Assembly (NCBI RefSeq): GCF_018129065.1
Contig: NZ_JAAEDM010000054.1
Coordinates: forward strand, 1 to 34,552
Length of the DNA stretch: 34,552 nt
From: Neoroseomonas soli
GTDB lineage: Bacteria > Pseudomonadota > Alphaproteobacteria > Acetobacterales > Acetobacteraceae
Reading direction: 5' to 3'
Part shown: one piece after another, positions 22,349-29,504 of the stretch
Layout of the letters: every line of letters starts with the position of its first letter
How positions within the stretch are numbered: the first letter of the stretch is position 1
Translations under genes and position numbers: made by a program
Notes under the pieces: generated by a model
The model's database searches: none
Seen by the model: the letters and a program-made list of their open reading frames with translations, nothing else
What the model was told of the DNA's origin: nothing

Positions 22349-22987
22349 TCAGGCGCTGCCCGGCAGCGCCCGATACGGCAGCGGCGCGAAGCGCGTCCCG
22401 TGCATCGCGATATCCTTCCACACCGCCCCGGTGGTGTAGGGATCCTCCGCGATCCACGCGCGCGCCGCCGCGTCCGTCGCGTGGCGGGACACCACGATGG
22501 ACCCGCGCATGGCGCCGGCCTCGTTGAGGATCGCCCCGCCCAGCGCCAGGGTGCCGTCGGTGGCCATCGGCGCAACGCGCGCGATGTGCGCGGGCCGCGC
22601 CGCCGCCCGGCGTGCCGGCGCCTCCGCGTCGGTGCCGTCCAGGGCAATGGTCACGGTATGGGTCCGCGTGGCGGAGATCGCATCGCCCGGCTGCGGCAGG
22701 CGGTGATAGGGCAACGGCGCGATGCGGAAGGGGTGCACCTCCCACTTCGCCCAGACGCCTTCGGCGGCGAAGGGCTCCTCGGCCAGGTAGGCGTCGAGCC
22801 CGGCCTTGTCCGGCACCTCCAGCACCATCAGCGAGCCCGCGGGCTGCCAGTCCGGCGTGAACAGCGGCACGCCGAGCGCCAGCCTCCCGTCCTGCGCCCA
22901 GCGCGTGATGACCGCGAGGTGCCGGTCGCGCACCGCCATCCGGCGTGCGGGGTCCGGCCCGTCCCAGGCGATGATGGCGTAGCCCAT
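22349..22987 (-). CDS. Tandem YciI-like domain protein
   Basis: Protein of 212 aa made of two YciI (ferredoxin-like) domains. Domain 1 (about 1-95) has DRHLAVITRWAQDGRLALGVPLF and ends EEPFAAEGVWAKWEVHPFRIAPLP. Domain 2 (about 108-205) has RPAHIARVAPMATDGTLALGGAIL and ends EDPYTTGAVWKDIAMHGTRFAPLP. The close match of the two ends (E-E/D-P-F/Y...GVW...F..APLP) shows an internal duplication. Each half keeps the His and the later acidic-Pro pair of YciI proteins. Single-domain YciI proteins are usually about 90-100 aa; function is mostly unknown, with a few acting as dehydrochlorinase-like enzymes. It lies downstream of phaB on the same strand, separated by a terminator, and converges on the CaiB gene. 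Confidence 0.8.
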   Translation of the reverse strand: MGYAIIAWDGPDPARRMAVRDRHLAVITRWAQDGRLALGVPLFTPDWQPAGSLMVLEVPDKAGLDAYLAEEPFAAEGVWAKWEVHPFRIAPLPYHRLPQPGDAISATRTHTVTIALDGTDAEAPARRAAARPAHIARVAPMATDGTLALGGAILNEAGAMRGSIVVSRHATDAAARAWIAEDPYTTGAVWKDIAMHGTRFAPLPYRALPGSA

Positions 22988-23081
22988 GATGCTTCCTGCC
23001 CTTCCGTGCCTGCGCAGACTGCCACGGCGCGGCGCGGCGCGTCAGGGGGAACGGCGGCACCTGCCCCGCGATGGCAGCGAA

Positions 23082-23108
23082 GGGGGAACCCGCGCCGCGG
23101 ATTCCCCC
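23082..23108 (-). terminator. Terminator after phaB
   Basis: Read on the - strand, the hairpin GGGGGAA-T-CCGC-GGC-GCGG-G-TTCCCCC begins about 10 nt after the phaB stop, with one internal mismatch. It is followed by CTTCG and not a T-run. It should insulate phaB from the tandem-YciI gene. Confidence 0.5.
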
Positions 23109-23117
23109 CTCGATGCG

Positions 23118-23840
23118 TCAGTACATGTGCTGCCCGCCGTTGATCGACAGCGTCGATCCGGTGATGAAGTCCGCGTCGTCGGCGGTCAGGAAGACCACGC
23201 CCCGTGCGATGTCATAGGCGCGCCCGAGCCGGCCCATCGGGATCTTGGCGACGATCTTCTCGAGCACGTCGGGCGGCACGGCGCGCACCATCTCCGTGTC
23301 CACATAGCCGGGGGCGATGGCGTTCACCGTGATCTGGCTGCGCGCGCCTTCCTGCGCCAGCGCCTTGGTGAAGCCATGGATGCCGGACTTGGCGGCGGCG
23401 TAGTTCACCTGGCCGTACTGCCCGGCCTGGCCGTTGATGGAGCCGATGTTGACGATGCGCCCGAACTTGCGCGCCGTCATGCCGTCCCACACCAGCTTGC
23501 AGGTGTTGTAGCAGGAGCCGAGGTTGGTATCGATCACCGCGTCCCACATCTCGCGCGACAGGCGCTTCATGGTGGCGTCGCGGGTGATGCCGGCGTTGTT
23601 CACCAGCACCTCGACGGGGCCGACCTCACTCTCGATCCGCTTCAGCGCCTCGGTGCAGGAGTCGTAGTTGCCGACGTCGAACTTGTAGCAGGGGATGCCG
23701 GTGCGCTTGGTGAAGGCCTCCGCGGCGGCATCGTTGCCGGCGTAGGAGGCGACGACCTTGCGGCCGGCCGCCTGCAGCGCCTCGCTGATCGCGGCGCCGA
23801 TGCCGCGCTGGCCTCCGGTGACGAGTGCGACGCGTGCCAT
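23118..23840 (-). CDS. phaB: Acetoacetyl-CoA reductase PhaB
   Basis: NADPH-dependent SDR of 240 aa that makes (R)-3-hydroxybutyryl-CoA for polyhydroxybutyrate. It starts MARVALVTGGQRGIGAAI with the cofactor motif G-x3-G-x-G at residues 9-15, then NNAGITRDATMKRLSREMWDAVIDTNL, typical of PhaB/FabG. The catalytic residues are Ser134 (NIGSINGQAGQYGQ), Tyr147 and Lys151 (NYAAAKSG). GSINGQAGQYGQVNY separates PhaB from FabG. The end is FITGSTLSINGGQHMY. ATG 23840 follows GGGAGAGAACAGGC; an upstream in-frame ATG at 23873 has no ribosome-binding site. It stands alone between terminators; phaA and phaC are not in the window. An FNR-like site lies upstream at 23906-23919. Confidence 0.93.
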   Translation of the reverse strand: MARVALVTGGQRGIGAAISEALQAAGRKVVASYAGNDAAAEAFTKRTGIPCYKFDVGNYDSCTEALKRIESEVGPVEVLVNNAGITRDATMKRLSREMWDAVIDTNLGSCYNTCKLVWDGMTARKFGRIVNIGSINGQAGQYGQVNYAAAKSGIHGFTKALAQEGARSQITVNAIAPGYVDTEMVRAVPPDVLEKIVAKIPMGRLGRAYDIARGVVFLTADDADFITGSTLSINGGQHMY

Positions 23841-23905
23841 GCCTGTTCTCTCCCTATTCCGGTGGTCGGCCACTGGCGTTTACGGGCCGGGGACAAGATC
23901 CGTCC

Positions 23906-23919
23906 TTGAGTCGGATCAA
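23906..23919. promoter_or_regulatory. FNR-like site upstream of phaB
   Basis: TTGAGTCGGATCAA matches TTGAT-N4-ATCAA at nine of ten fixed positions. Its centre is 72 nt before the phaB ATG. A class II placement would give a transcript start near 23871, with GTAAAC (23883-23878) as a weak -10. It is also just downstream of the leftward TctC gene, so relevance to phaB is inferred. Confidence 0.42.
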
Positions 23920-23954
23920 AACCCGCCGCGCGCCGGCGCGCCAGCGGGAAATGC

Positions 23955-23985
23955 GATGGGCGTCGCGCGGGAGGCGCGCGCCATC
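23955..23985 (-). terminator. Possible terminator after the TctC gene
   Basis: On the - strand GATGGCGCGCGC...GCGCGACGCCCATC forms an imperfect hairpin overlapping the TctC stop codon. It is followed by GCATTTCCC. The GC-rich composition makes chance pairing likely, so confidence is low. Confidence 0.33.
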
Positions 23986-24943
23986 AGCCCGGGGTGGCGC
24001 CGGAGGCACGGACCACCGGCGCCCAGGCCGCGATCTCCGCGCGCACGAAGGCCTGCGCGTCGTCGAGGAAGAGCGTGCCCGGCTGCGTCGCCGTCTCGGC
24101 GTAGCGGCGCGCGACCTGGGGCGCTGCCATCGCTTCCCGTATCGCGGCCGCGAGACGCTCCTGCAACGCGCGCGGCGTGCCGGCCGGCGCGGCGATGCCG
24201 GCCCAGCCATCGGCGATGATATCGGGGAAGCCGCTCTCGATCAGGGTCGGGATGTCGGGGAAGTCGGCGATCCGCTCCCGCGTCGTGAAGGCGAGCGCCC
24301 GCAGGCTGCCCGCGCGGATATACGCCGAGGCCGCCGTCAGGCTGTCCATCACCGAGGGCACCACGCCCGCGATCGCGTCGGTCGCCGCCTGCGAGCCGCC
24401 ACGATAGGGGATGTGCTGCAACTCGAACCCCGCCGCCTGCGCCATGCGCAGCCCGACCAGGTGCGGCACCGAGCCGATGCCGCTGGTCGCGAAGGCGACG
24501 CCCGGCGGCCGCTTCGCCGCGGCGACGAAGTCCGCCACGCTGCGCATCGGCGTCTGCGGGTTGACGAGCAGCAGGTAAGGCGTGCCGAGGATGGTGGCGA
24601 TATGCGCGAAGTCGCGGTCCGCATCCCACTGGATGCGGTCGCGGTAGAGCGTGTTGCCCACCGCCATGCCCGAGATGGTGGAGATCAGCAGCGTCGTCCC
24701 GTCCGGCGCCGCCCGCGCGACGAGGCCGGTGCCGAGCGTCGCGCCGGCGCCCGGCCGGTTCTCGACGATCACCACCGTGCCGAGGCGGCGGCCCATCTCC
24801 TCGGCGATCAACCGGGCGATGATGTCCGTGGTGCCGCCGGTGGCGAAGGGTACGATCAGCCGCACCGGGCCGGGGTAGGGCTGCGCCAGCGCGGGCGCCG
24901 AAAGCAGCGCCGGGGCGGCGAGAAGCAGGTGGCGGCGCAGCAT
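23984..24943 (-). CDS. Bug-family (TctC) solute-binding protein
   Basis: Fourth Bug-type periplasmic receptor, 319 aa. ATG 24943 starts the signal peptide MLRRHLLLAAPALLSAPALAQ, with GGAG about 10 nt before; an ATG at 24991 would extend it into a non-signal segment. Family blocks are PVRLIVPFATGGTTDIIARLIAEEMG, VVIVENRPGAGATLGTGLVARAAPDGTTLL, FATSGIGSVPHLVGLRMAQAAGF, IPYRGGSQAATDAIAGVVPSVMDS and RIADFPDIPTLIESGFPDI. It stands alone, upstream of phaB on the same strand but separated from it by about 140 nt. Ligand unknown; such orphan receptors are expanded in Bordetella, Cupriavidus and Roseomonas-type genomes. Confidence 0.92.
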   Translation of the reverse strand: MLRRHLLLAAPALLSAPALAQPYPGPVRLIVPFATGGTTDIIARLIAEEMGRRLGTVVIVENRPGAGATLGTGLVARAAPDGTTLLISTISGMAVGNTLYRDRIQWDADRDFAHIATILGTPYLLLVNPQTPMRSVADFVAAAKRPPGVAFATSGIGSVPHLVGLRMAQAAGFELQHIPYRGGSQAATDAIAGVVPSVMDSLTAASAYIRAGSLRALAFTTRERIADFPDIPTLIESGFPDIIADGWAGIAAPAGTPRALQERLAAAIREAMAAPQVARRYAETATQPGTLFLDDAQAFVRAEIAAWAPVVRASGATPG

Positions 24944-25177
24944 TGGGGGGGCTCCGGCAGCGTGGTCCGGGCAGGGTAGCGCAGGATGCATGCGGCCGGA
25001 ACGTCCGGCGCTGGCGCCGGCGCCGCCGGGTTGCTAAAGTCCATCCATGGCAGCGCAGCGGCGCATCGCGGGGCGAATTACCGGCACGGCCGACTGAGGC
25101 TGCGCCCCGGGGCGGGCGCGCCTTGCGGCCGCGTCGTCCGATCCGCCCCTTCCCGAACTGCCGGAAGCACCGCTGCC

Positions 25178-25447
25178 ATGTCCGATCCCGACCTTCTCCT
25201 CCCCGCGCGCTTCGTCGTCCTCGCCGAGGCGTCGCCGGGCCTGCTCTCCCGTCTGCTGCAACCGCTCGCCAAGCGCGACCTGGTGCCCGACCTGGTCCTC
25301 GCGCGGCGGGAGGGCGATGTGATGCGCGTCGAGATCGCGCTCGATGCCATGCCGGCCGGCATGGTCCACCTCGTGGCCGGGAATCTCGGCCAGGTGGTGG
25401 GCGTGACGGAGGTGCGCGGCGGGGCCGAGGCGCGCCGCGCCGCCTGA
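25178..25447 (+). CDS. Small ACT-like domain protein (unknown function)
   Basis: Protein of 89 aa. It looks like one ACT-type beta-alpha-beta-beta-alpha-beta fold: RFVVLAEASPGLLSRLLQPLAKRDL (strand and helix 1), VPDLVLARREGDVMRVEIALDAM (two strands), then MVHLVAGNLGQVVGVTEVR (helix and strand). The pattern F.V.AE..PGLL.R.L.P..KR.L resembles the small regulatory subunits of acetohydroxyacid synthase (IlvN/IlvM), but no large subunit is near. ATG 25178 starts the domain and has GGAAG 11 nt before; the open frame continues upstream without similarity. It lies between divergent or convergent unrelated genes, probably in its own transcript. Function is not assigned. Confidence 0.68.
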   Translation: MSDPDLLLPARFVVLAEASPGLLSRLLQPLAKRDLVPDLVLARREGDVMRVEIALDAMPAGMVHLVAGNLGQVVGVTEVRGGAEARRAA

Positions 25448-25461
25448 CGCCGCTCGCATGC

Positions 25462-25475
25462 GGCTGGAACCAGCC
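25462..25475 (+). terminator. Possible hairpin after the ACT-like gene
   Basis: GGCTGG-AA-CCAGCC is a 6-bp perfect stem 15 nt after the stop, with partly matching CGCA/TGCG flanks. The 2-nt loop is too tight for an ideal terminator and no T-run follows. The rest of the gap to 25710 shows nothing recognisable. Confidence 0.25.
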
Positions 25476-25710
25476 ATGTGCGTGAGGAGACTTGCTCAAA
25501 CGTCGGGAGGGCGGGTTCCGCCCATGTAGCGACCGCGCCGGAGGCACGATCCCGAAGCGCCGCGGACTTCGCGGACAGGACACCGGAACCGGCGCCGTTC
25601 GAACCCGCTCGCGGGCGATCGGACCAGGCCGCTCTCGCGAGCATCGCCACCCGATCGGGCGCTTCCATCTCAGCGGGATCCGCGCCGGCCACGCGTGACT
25701 GTCCGAGGCG

Positions 25711-27291
25711 TCACCGCCCCGGCTGCGGCACGACCCGATAGAGGCGGGCGAAGCCTTCGACCGCGACGAGTTCGAGGCCGGCGGGCAGTGCCGCCTCCGT
25801 CATCCCGGGCGCGTCGAGCACCAGCACATGGCCGAATCTGTGCCGCCAGCCCTGCAGCAGGGGCAAGGCGGGCGCCGCCGAGAGGGCGGCCAAAGGCGGC
25901 GGGCCGGCGGCGGGCAGGGTCAGCGCGCGCCAGGGCTCGCGCAGCCGCAGCGGCTGCTTGCCCGCGAAGGCGAAGATGCCCGGGACGAAGGCGTCGCGCA
26001 GCACCACGGCGCGCAGCCCGTAGTGCACGTGCAGCGGCCAGAGCCCCGCCAAACGCGGACCCGTCGATGCCTGCCCCTGACCCGGGCCGTGCCCTTCGAC
26101 CGGCAGCAGGGTGGCGCCTCGCGGCAGCGCGGCCAGGGCGCGCTCCACCGCCGCGATGTCGCGCGCGCCGGCGCGCCAGTCGTGCAGCGTCCAGGCGCTG
26201 CGCCCGATCGCGAACGCCAGCAGCCCGAACACGACCAGGCGCTCCGCCCGTGCCGGCAGGGTGGCGCCCGGCCGCAGCCCGACGAGCGCGGCGAGCATGC
26301 CCGCACAGGCCAGGCGGATCTCGATCTGCTCGGTGTCGCCGATGGTCGAGGGCAGCACCAGGCCACCGAGGAAAAGCGCCGCGGCCAGCGCGCCGAGCCC
26401 GGCATGGAAGCGGATCCAGCCACCACGCAGTCCGATGAGGCACAGCGCCAGCGTCAGCAGCGCCAGCGCCATGCCGGCGGCGAGGTCGTAGGTCACGAAG
26501 GGCGCGAGCAGCCCGGCCGCCTTCAACGCCGGCTGGTAGGTCCAGTGCCAGCGCGAGGCGGCACCTTGCGCGGCATCCCCCGGCAGGGTCGGGGCGAGCA
26601 GCAGGAAAATGCCGAGCCCGATCACCGCCGGGCCGGCCGCCGCCACGACGCGCCGTGTCGCCGCCCCCCATTCGCGCCACCCCGGCCATACCGGGCCCAG
26701 CGCGGTCGCCCCCGCCAGTGCGATGAGAAAGGCGGCGCCGAAGAGATGGACCACCGCGATCGCCAGGCTCGCCGCGCCGAGCAGGAGCGCAGGCGCCGGG
26801 CCGTGGTGTCGCAACGCCGCATGCCCGGCGGCGGCGAGCAGCGCCAGGCCGACCGCGATCTGGTGGTTCAGGAAGCCGGCGGCGAGGGGCAGGGTCCAGG
26901 CGAAGAGAGGCGTCGCCAACATCGCCACATGCCAGCGCCCGGCCACCACGCGCCCGAGCGCCAGCGCACCCAGCACCGGCAGCAGCAGCGCGAAAAGGAT
27001 GCCGATCCGCCCGACCGCCTCGGCACCGAAGGCCGGGCCGAAGGCGAGGGCGAGGAGGTCGATGCCGATATTCGTCGCCGCGCGCGACCAGTCCACGACA
27101 TAGACGGCATCGAGCGGGGGCCGCGCCGCCTGGCCCGCGATCAGCGAGAGACGCGCGAGATGGTTCGGATAGTCGAGCAGCGGCGGCAACGGCACCGCCA
27201 GGGGCGGCACGAGCATCGCTGCGATCGCCAACGCGAGCGCTGCGGGCAGGAGGCGCTGCTCGGCGCCGGACGGGTGATCGCTGCCTGCCAT
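25711..27291 (-). CDS. Polytopic membrane protein, GT-C-like topology, function unknown
   Basis: Integral membrane protein of 526 aa with roughly ten to twelve hydrophobic helices in the first 370 residues, then a soluble C-terminal region (about 380-526). After helix 1 it has LLDYPNHLARLSLIAGQ with Asp40 and His44; an acidic residue in the first outer loop is also a feature of GT-C glycosyltransferases, which use lipid-linked sugars. WHWTYQPALKAAGLLAPFVTYD lies in a middle loop. No definite family was recognised. ATG 27291 is preferred; a TTG at 27300 would add three residues. It is monocistronic, with about 300 nt of upstream gap before the divergent AraC gene. A glycosyltransferase role is a guess from topology only. 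Confidence 0.72.
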   Translation of the reverse strand: MAGSDHPSGAEQRLLPAALALAIAAMLVPPLAVPLPPLLDYPNHLARLSLIAGQAARPPLDAVYVVDWSRAATNIGIDLLALAFGPAFGAEAVGRIGILFALLLPVLGALALGRVVAGRWHVAMLATPLFAWTLPLAAGFLNHQIAVGLALLAAAGHAALRHHGPAPALLLGAASLAIAVVHLFGAAFLIALAGATALGPVWPGWREWGAATRRVVAAAGPAVIGLGIFLLLAPTLPGDAAQGAASRWHWTYQPALKAAGLLAPFVTYDLAAGMALALLTLALCLIGLRGGWIRFHAGLGALAAALFLGGLVLPSTIGDTEQIEIRLACAGMLAALVGLRPGATLPARAERLVVFGLLAFAIGRSAWTLHDWRAGARDIAAVERALAALPRGATLLPVEGHGPGQGQASTGPRLAGLWPLHVHYGLRAVVLRDAFVPGIFAFAGKQPLRLREPWRALTLPAAGPPPLAALSAAPALPLLQGWRHRFGHVLVLDAPGMTEAALPAGLELVAVEGFARLYRVVPQPGR

Positions 27292-27588
27292 GCGCGGCAA
27301 CCTGCCATGGCGCCGGCGCGGGCGGAAGCAGGTGTCCTGCGGCGCCGCTGCTGCGAACCCCGCCGCTGGCGGTCTTCCCGACGGCGATGGCGCGCACCAC
27401 GAGCCTCCGGTTCACTCTGCTGCCGGGAACCGACAGTAGCGATCGGGCCCATGGGACCGTTTCCGCCGATCCGGAAATCGCTTCAGCCGCGGGCGGCGCA
27501 CGCCACGCTCTTTCCGATGGCGGAGTACTGCGGCCTCGGCTAAGGGGACAGCCTGTTCCAGGCTGAAAGGCCGTTCCGCCGCGCGCCG

Positions 27589-28605
27589 ATGACCAGCAGT
27601 CACTTTTCCACGCTCGCCACGCCGCCCTGCCGACAGTTCGAGGCATGGTGCGGCTGGTTCGATCCGGTCTTCGACGTCGCCCCTCCCACGGATGGCCTCT
27701 CCGCGGGCTTCGAGGGGGAGATCACGGTCTGGTCCCTTGGGCAGGCCGCCATCGGTCGCGTCAGGGCGCCGCGCCTGCATGCGCTGAGGGGCGCGCACAA
27801 CATCCGGCGCGAGCCGGTGGACCACTGGAACGTCGTCGTTGGCGGCCGGGACACCAGGCTCACCCGGGCCGGCGGCGCGGTGACCATCCCCGCGCGCACG
27901 CCCTTCGTCGTGTCCCTGGGTGAAGTGATGGAGAGCGAGCGGGAGGCGGATGAGCGCCTGCAACTCTACCTGCCGCGAGACCACTTCGCCTGCCTGGCGC
28001 CGATCCTGGACCGCGCGCGCGGCGTGCCGCTGAACGGCGCCGCCGGCCGGCTGCTGGCCGGATACCTCCACCTGCTCGAGCATTCCCTGCCGGAACTCCC
28101 ACCCGAGGACCTGCCGCGCCTCGCGGAGGCGATCCGCGCCATGGTCGGCGCCTGCATCTCCCCGGCGGTCGCGGGCTCGGAACTCGCTGCCGCGCAGATG
28201 GGCGCGACGCAGCTCGAGCAGGTCCGGCAGGCCATCCGCCGGCGGCTGTCCAGCGCGACGCTGAACGCCGCCGCGCTGTGTCGCGAGGTCGGCATGTCGC
28301 GCAGCCAGCTCTACCGGCTGCTCGAAGGCGAGGGCGGCGTCGCGCGTTACATCCAGCGGCTCCGCCTGCAGGCGAGCTACACGGCGCTGTCGGACGTCGG
28401 CGACACGCGCTCCGTCGCGGTCATCGCGGAATCCTGCGGCTTCTACGATCCTTCGACCTTCAGCCGATCCTTCCGGCGGGAATTCGGGATCTCGCCGTCG
28501 GACATGCGGATTGCGTCCAGGGCCGGCGCAGCGCCGGCCGCCGTCTTCGGCCCGGTGATGGAAGCCGAGACGCGCACGCTGCGTTCCTGCCTGCACGGGA
28601 TCTGA
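27589..28605 (+). CDS. AraC-family transcriptional regulator
   Basis: Regulator of 338 aa. The N-terminal part (about 20-215) is an AraC-binding-like sensor domain, with HNIRREPVDHWNVVVGG and AVTIPARTPFVVSLGE resembling the cupin-like domain of the AraC_binding_2 group. The C-terminal part (about 225-325) has two helix-turn-helices: LNAAALCREVGMSRSQLYRLLE and SVAVIAESCGFYDPSTFSRSFRREFGISPSDMR, the second being the AraC signature. ATG 27589 begins the domain; no strong ribosome-binding site is visible. It is divergent from the unknown membrane protein across about 297 nt, which contain no other gene and no clear promoter, so that gene is a possible target. Ligand unknown. Confidence 0.9.
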   Translation: MTSSHFSTLATPPCRQFEAWCGWFDPVFDVAPPTDGLSAGFEGEITVWSLGQAAIGRVRAPRLHALRGAHNIRREPVDHWNVVVGGRDTRLTRAGGAVTIPARTPFVVSLGEVMESEREADERLQLYLPRDHFACLAPILDRARGVPLNGAAGRLLAGYLHLLEHSLPELPPEDLPRLAEAIRAMVGACISPAVAGSELAAAQMGATQLEQVRQAIRRRLSSATLNAAALCREVGMSRSQLYRLLEGEGGVARYIQRLRLQASYTALSDVGDTRSVAVIAESCGFYDPSTFSRSFRREFGISPSDMRIASRAGAAPAAVFGPVMEAETRTLRSCLHGI

Positions 28606-28714
28606 CGGCCGGAGCGCGGCCCGGGCGGCGCCGGACTCGGGCTCGTGCCTGGACGCCCCCCTGTGGCCGCGCGCATCCTGCCGTCATGTGCCAGCCTTGC
28701 CCGGACCTTCAGCC

Positions 28715-29467
28715 GTGACGCCCCGCCCTGCCCGTCAGCGCGCCGACCTCGCCCTGGTCGAGCGCGGCCTGGTCGAGAGCCGCGCCAAGGCGCAGGCCCT
28801 GATCCTCGCGGGGAAGGTATTCTCGGGCGAGAGGCGCATCGACAAGGCCGGGGACCTGCTGGCCGAAGGCATCCCTCTCGAGGTCCGTGGTCAGGAGCAT
28901 CCGTGGGTGAGCCGCGGGGGCATCAAGCTCGCGCATGCGCTGGCGCATTTCGGTCTGTCGCCCGCGGGGCGGACCGGGCTCGACATCGGCGCCTCCACCG
29001 GCGGCTTCACCGATGTGCTGCTGCAGAACGGCGCGGCGCGCGTCTATGCGGTGGATGTCGGGCACGGGCAGCTCGACTGGAAGCTGCGCAACGACCCGCG
29101 CGTGGTGGTGCTGGAACGCACCAATGCCCGCCACCTGGCGCCGGAGCAGGTGCCCGAGGCACCGGGTTGCGTCGTCTGCGATGCTTCCTTCATCGGGCTG
29201 CGCACGGTGCTGCCGGCGCCCCTCGCACTGGCCGCGCCCGGCGCCTGGGCGGTGGCGCTGATCAAGCCGCAGTTCGAGGCCGGGCCGGAGAAGGTCGGCA
29301 AGGGCGGCGTGGTGCGCGACCCGGCGGTGCATGAGGAAGTCTGCGCGACCATCCGCGCCTGGTGGGAAGCACTGCCCGGCTGGCGCGTGCTGGGCATCGA
29401 GCCGAGCCCGATCACCGGCCCCGAAGGGAACCGCGAATTCCTGATCGCCGCGGTGCGCGAGGGCTGA
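28715..29467 (+). CDS. tlyA: TlyA-family rRNA 2'-O-methyltransferase / hemolysin-like protein
   Basis: RNA methyltransferase of 250 aa. Residues 9-65 are an S4 RNA-binding domain (RADLALVERGLVESRAKAQALILAGKV). The rest is an FtsJ/RrmJ-type Rossmann domain with the SAM loop GLDIGASTGGFTD (88-100). The catalytic tetrad Lys71 (RGGIK), Asp156 (CDASFIG), Lys184 (LIKPQFE) and Glu241 (GNREF) is complete. Characterised relatives methylate 16S C1409 and 23S C1920 riboses, which sets capreomycin sensitivity in mycobacteria. GTG 28715 fits the usual short N-terminus; GTG 28688 in frame would add nine residues. In many alphaproteobacteria tlyA follows dxs or xseB, neither of which is present here. Confidence 0.92.
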   Translation: MTPRPARQRADLALVERGLVESRAKAQALILAGKVFSGERRIDKAGDLLAEGIPLEVRGQEHPWVSRGGIKLAHALAHFGLSPAGRTGLDIGASTGGFTDVLLQNGAARVYAVDVGHGQLDWKLRNDPRVVVLERTNARHLAPEQVPEAPGCVVCDASFIGLRTVLPAPLALAAPGAWAVALIKPQFEAGPEKVGKGGVVRDPAVHEEVCATIRAWWEALPGWRVLGIEPSPITGPEGNREFLIAAVREG

Positions 29468-29472
29468 AGGGC

Positions 29473-29496
29473 GCGGGGGAGGCCACCCTCCCCCGC
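29473..29496. terminator. Bidirectional terminator between tlyA and the AapJ-type gene
   Basis: GCGGGGGAGG-CCAC-CCTCCCCCGC is a perfect 10-bp stem with a 4-nt loop. It sits in the 37-nt gap between two convergent genes. No T-run is present on either side, common in GC-rich genomes. Confidence 0.62.
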
Positions 29497-29504
29497 ATCC
29501 GCCG

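Noticed and set aside
25448..25710. Possible small RNA or tRNA in the gap after the ACT-like gene
   Set aside because: No cloverleaf, T-loop GGTTCGA-type motif in context, or promoter could be placed; only a short hairpin is visible.
25828..27543. Gln/Arg-rich 571-codon open frame on the + strand
   Set aside because: It is an antisense shadow of the polytopic membrane protein, low in hydrophobic structure and unlike any family.
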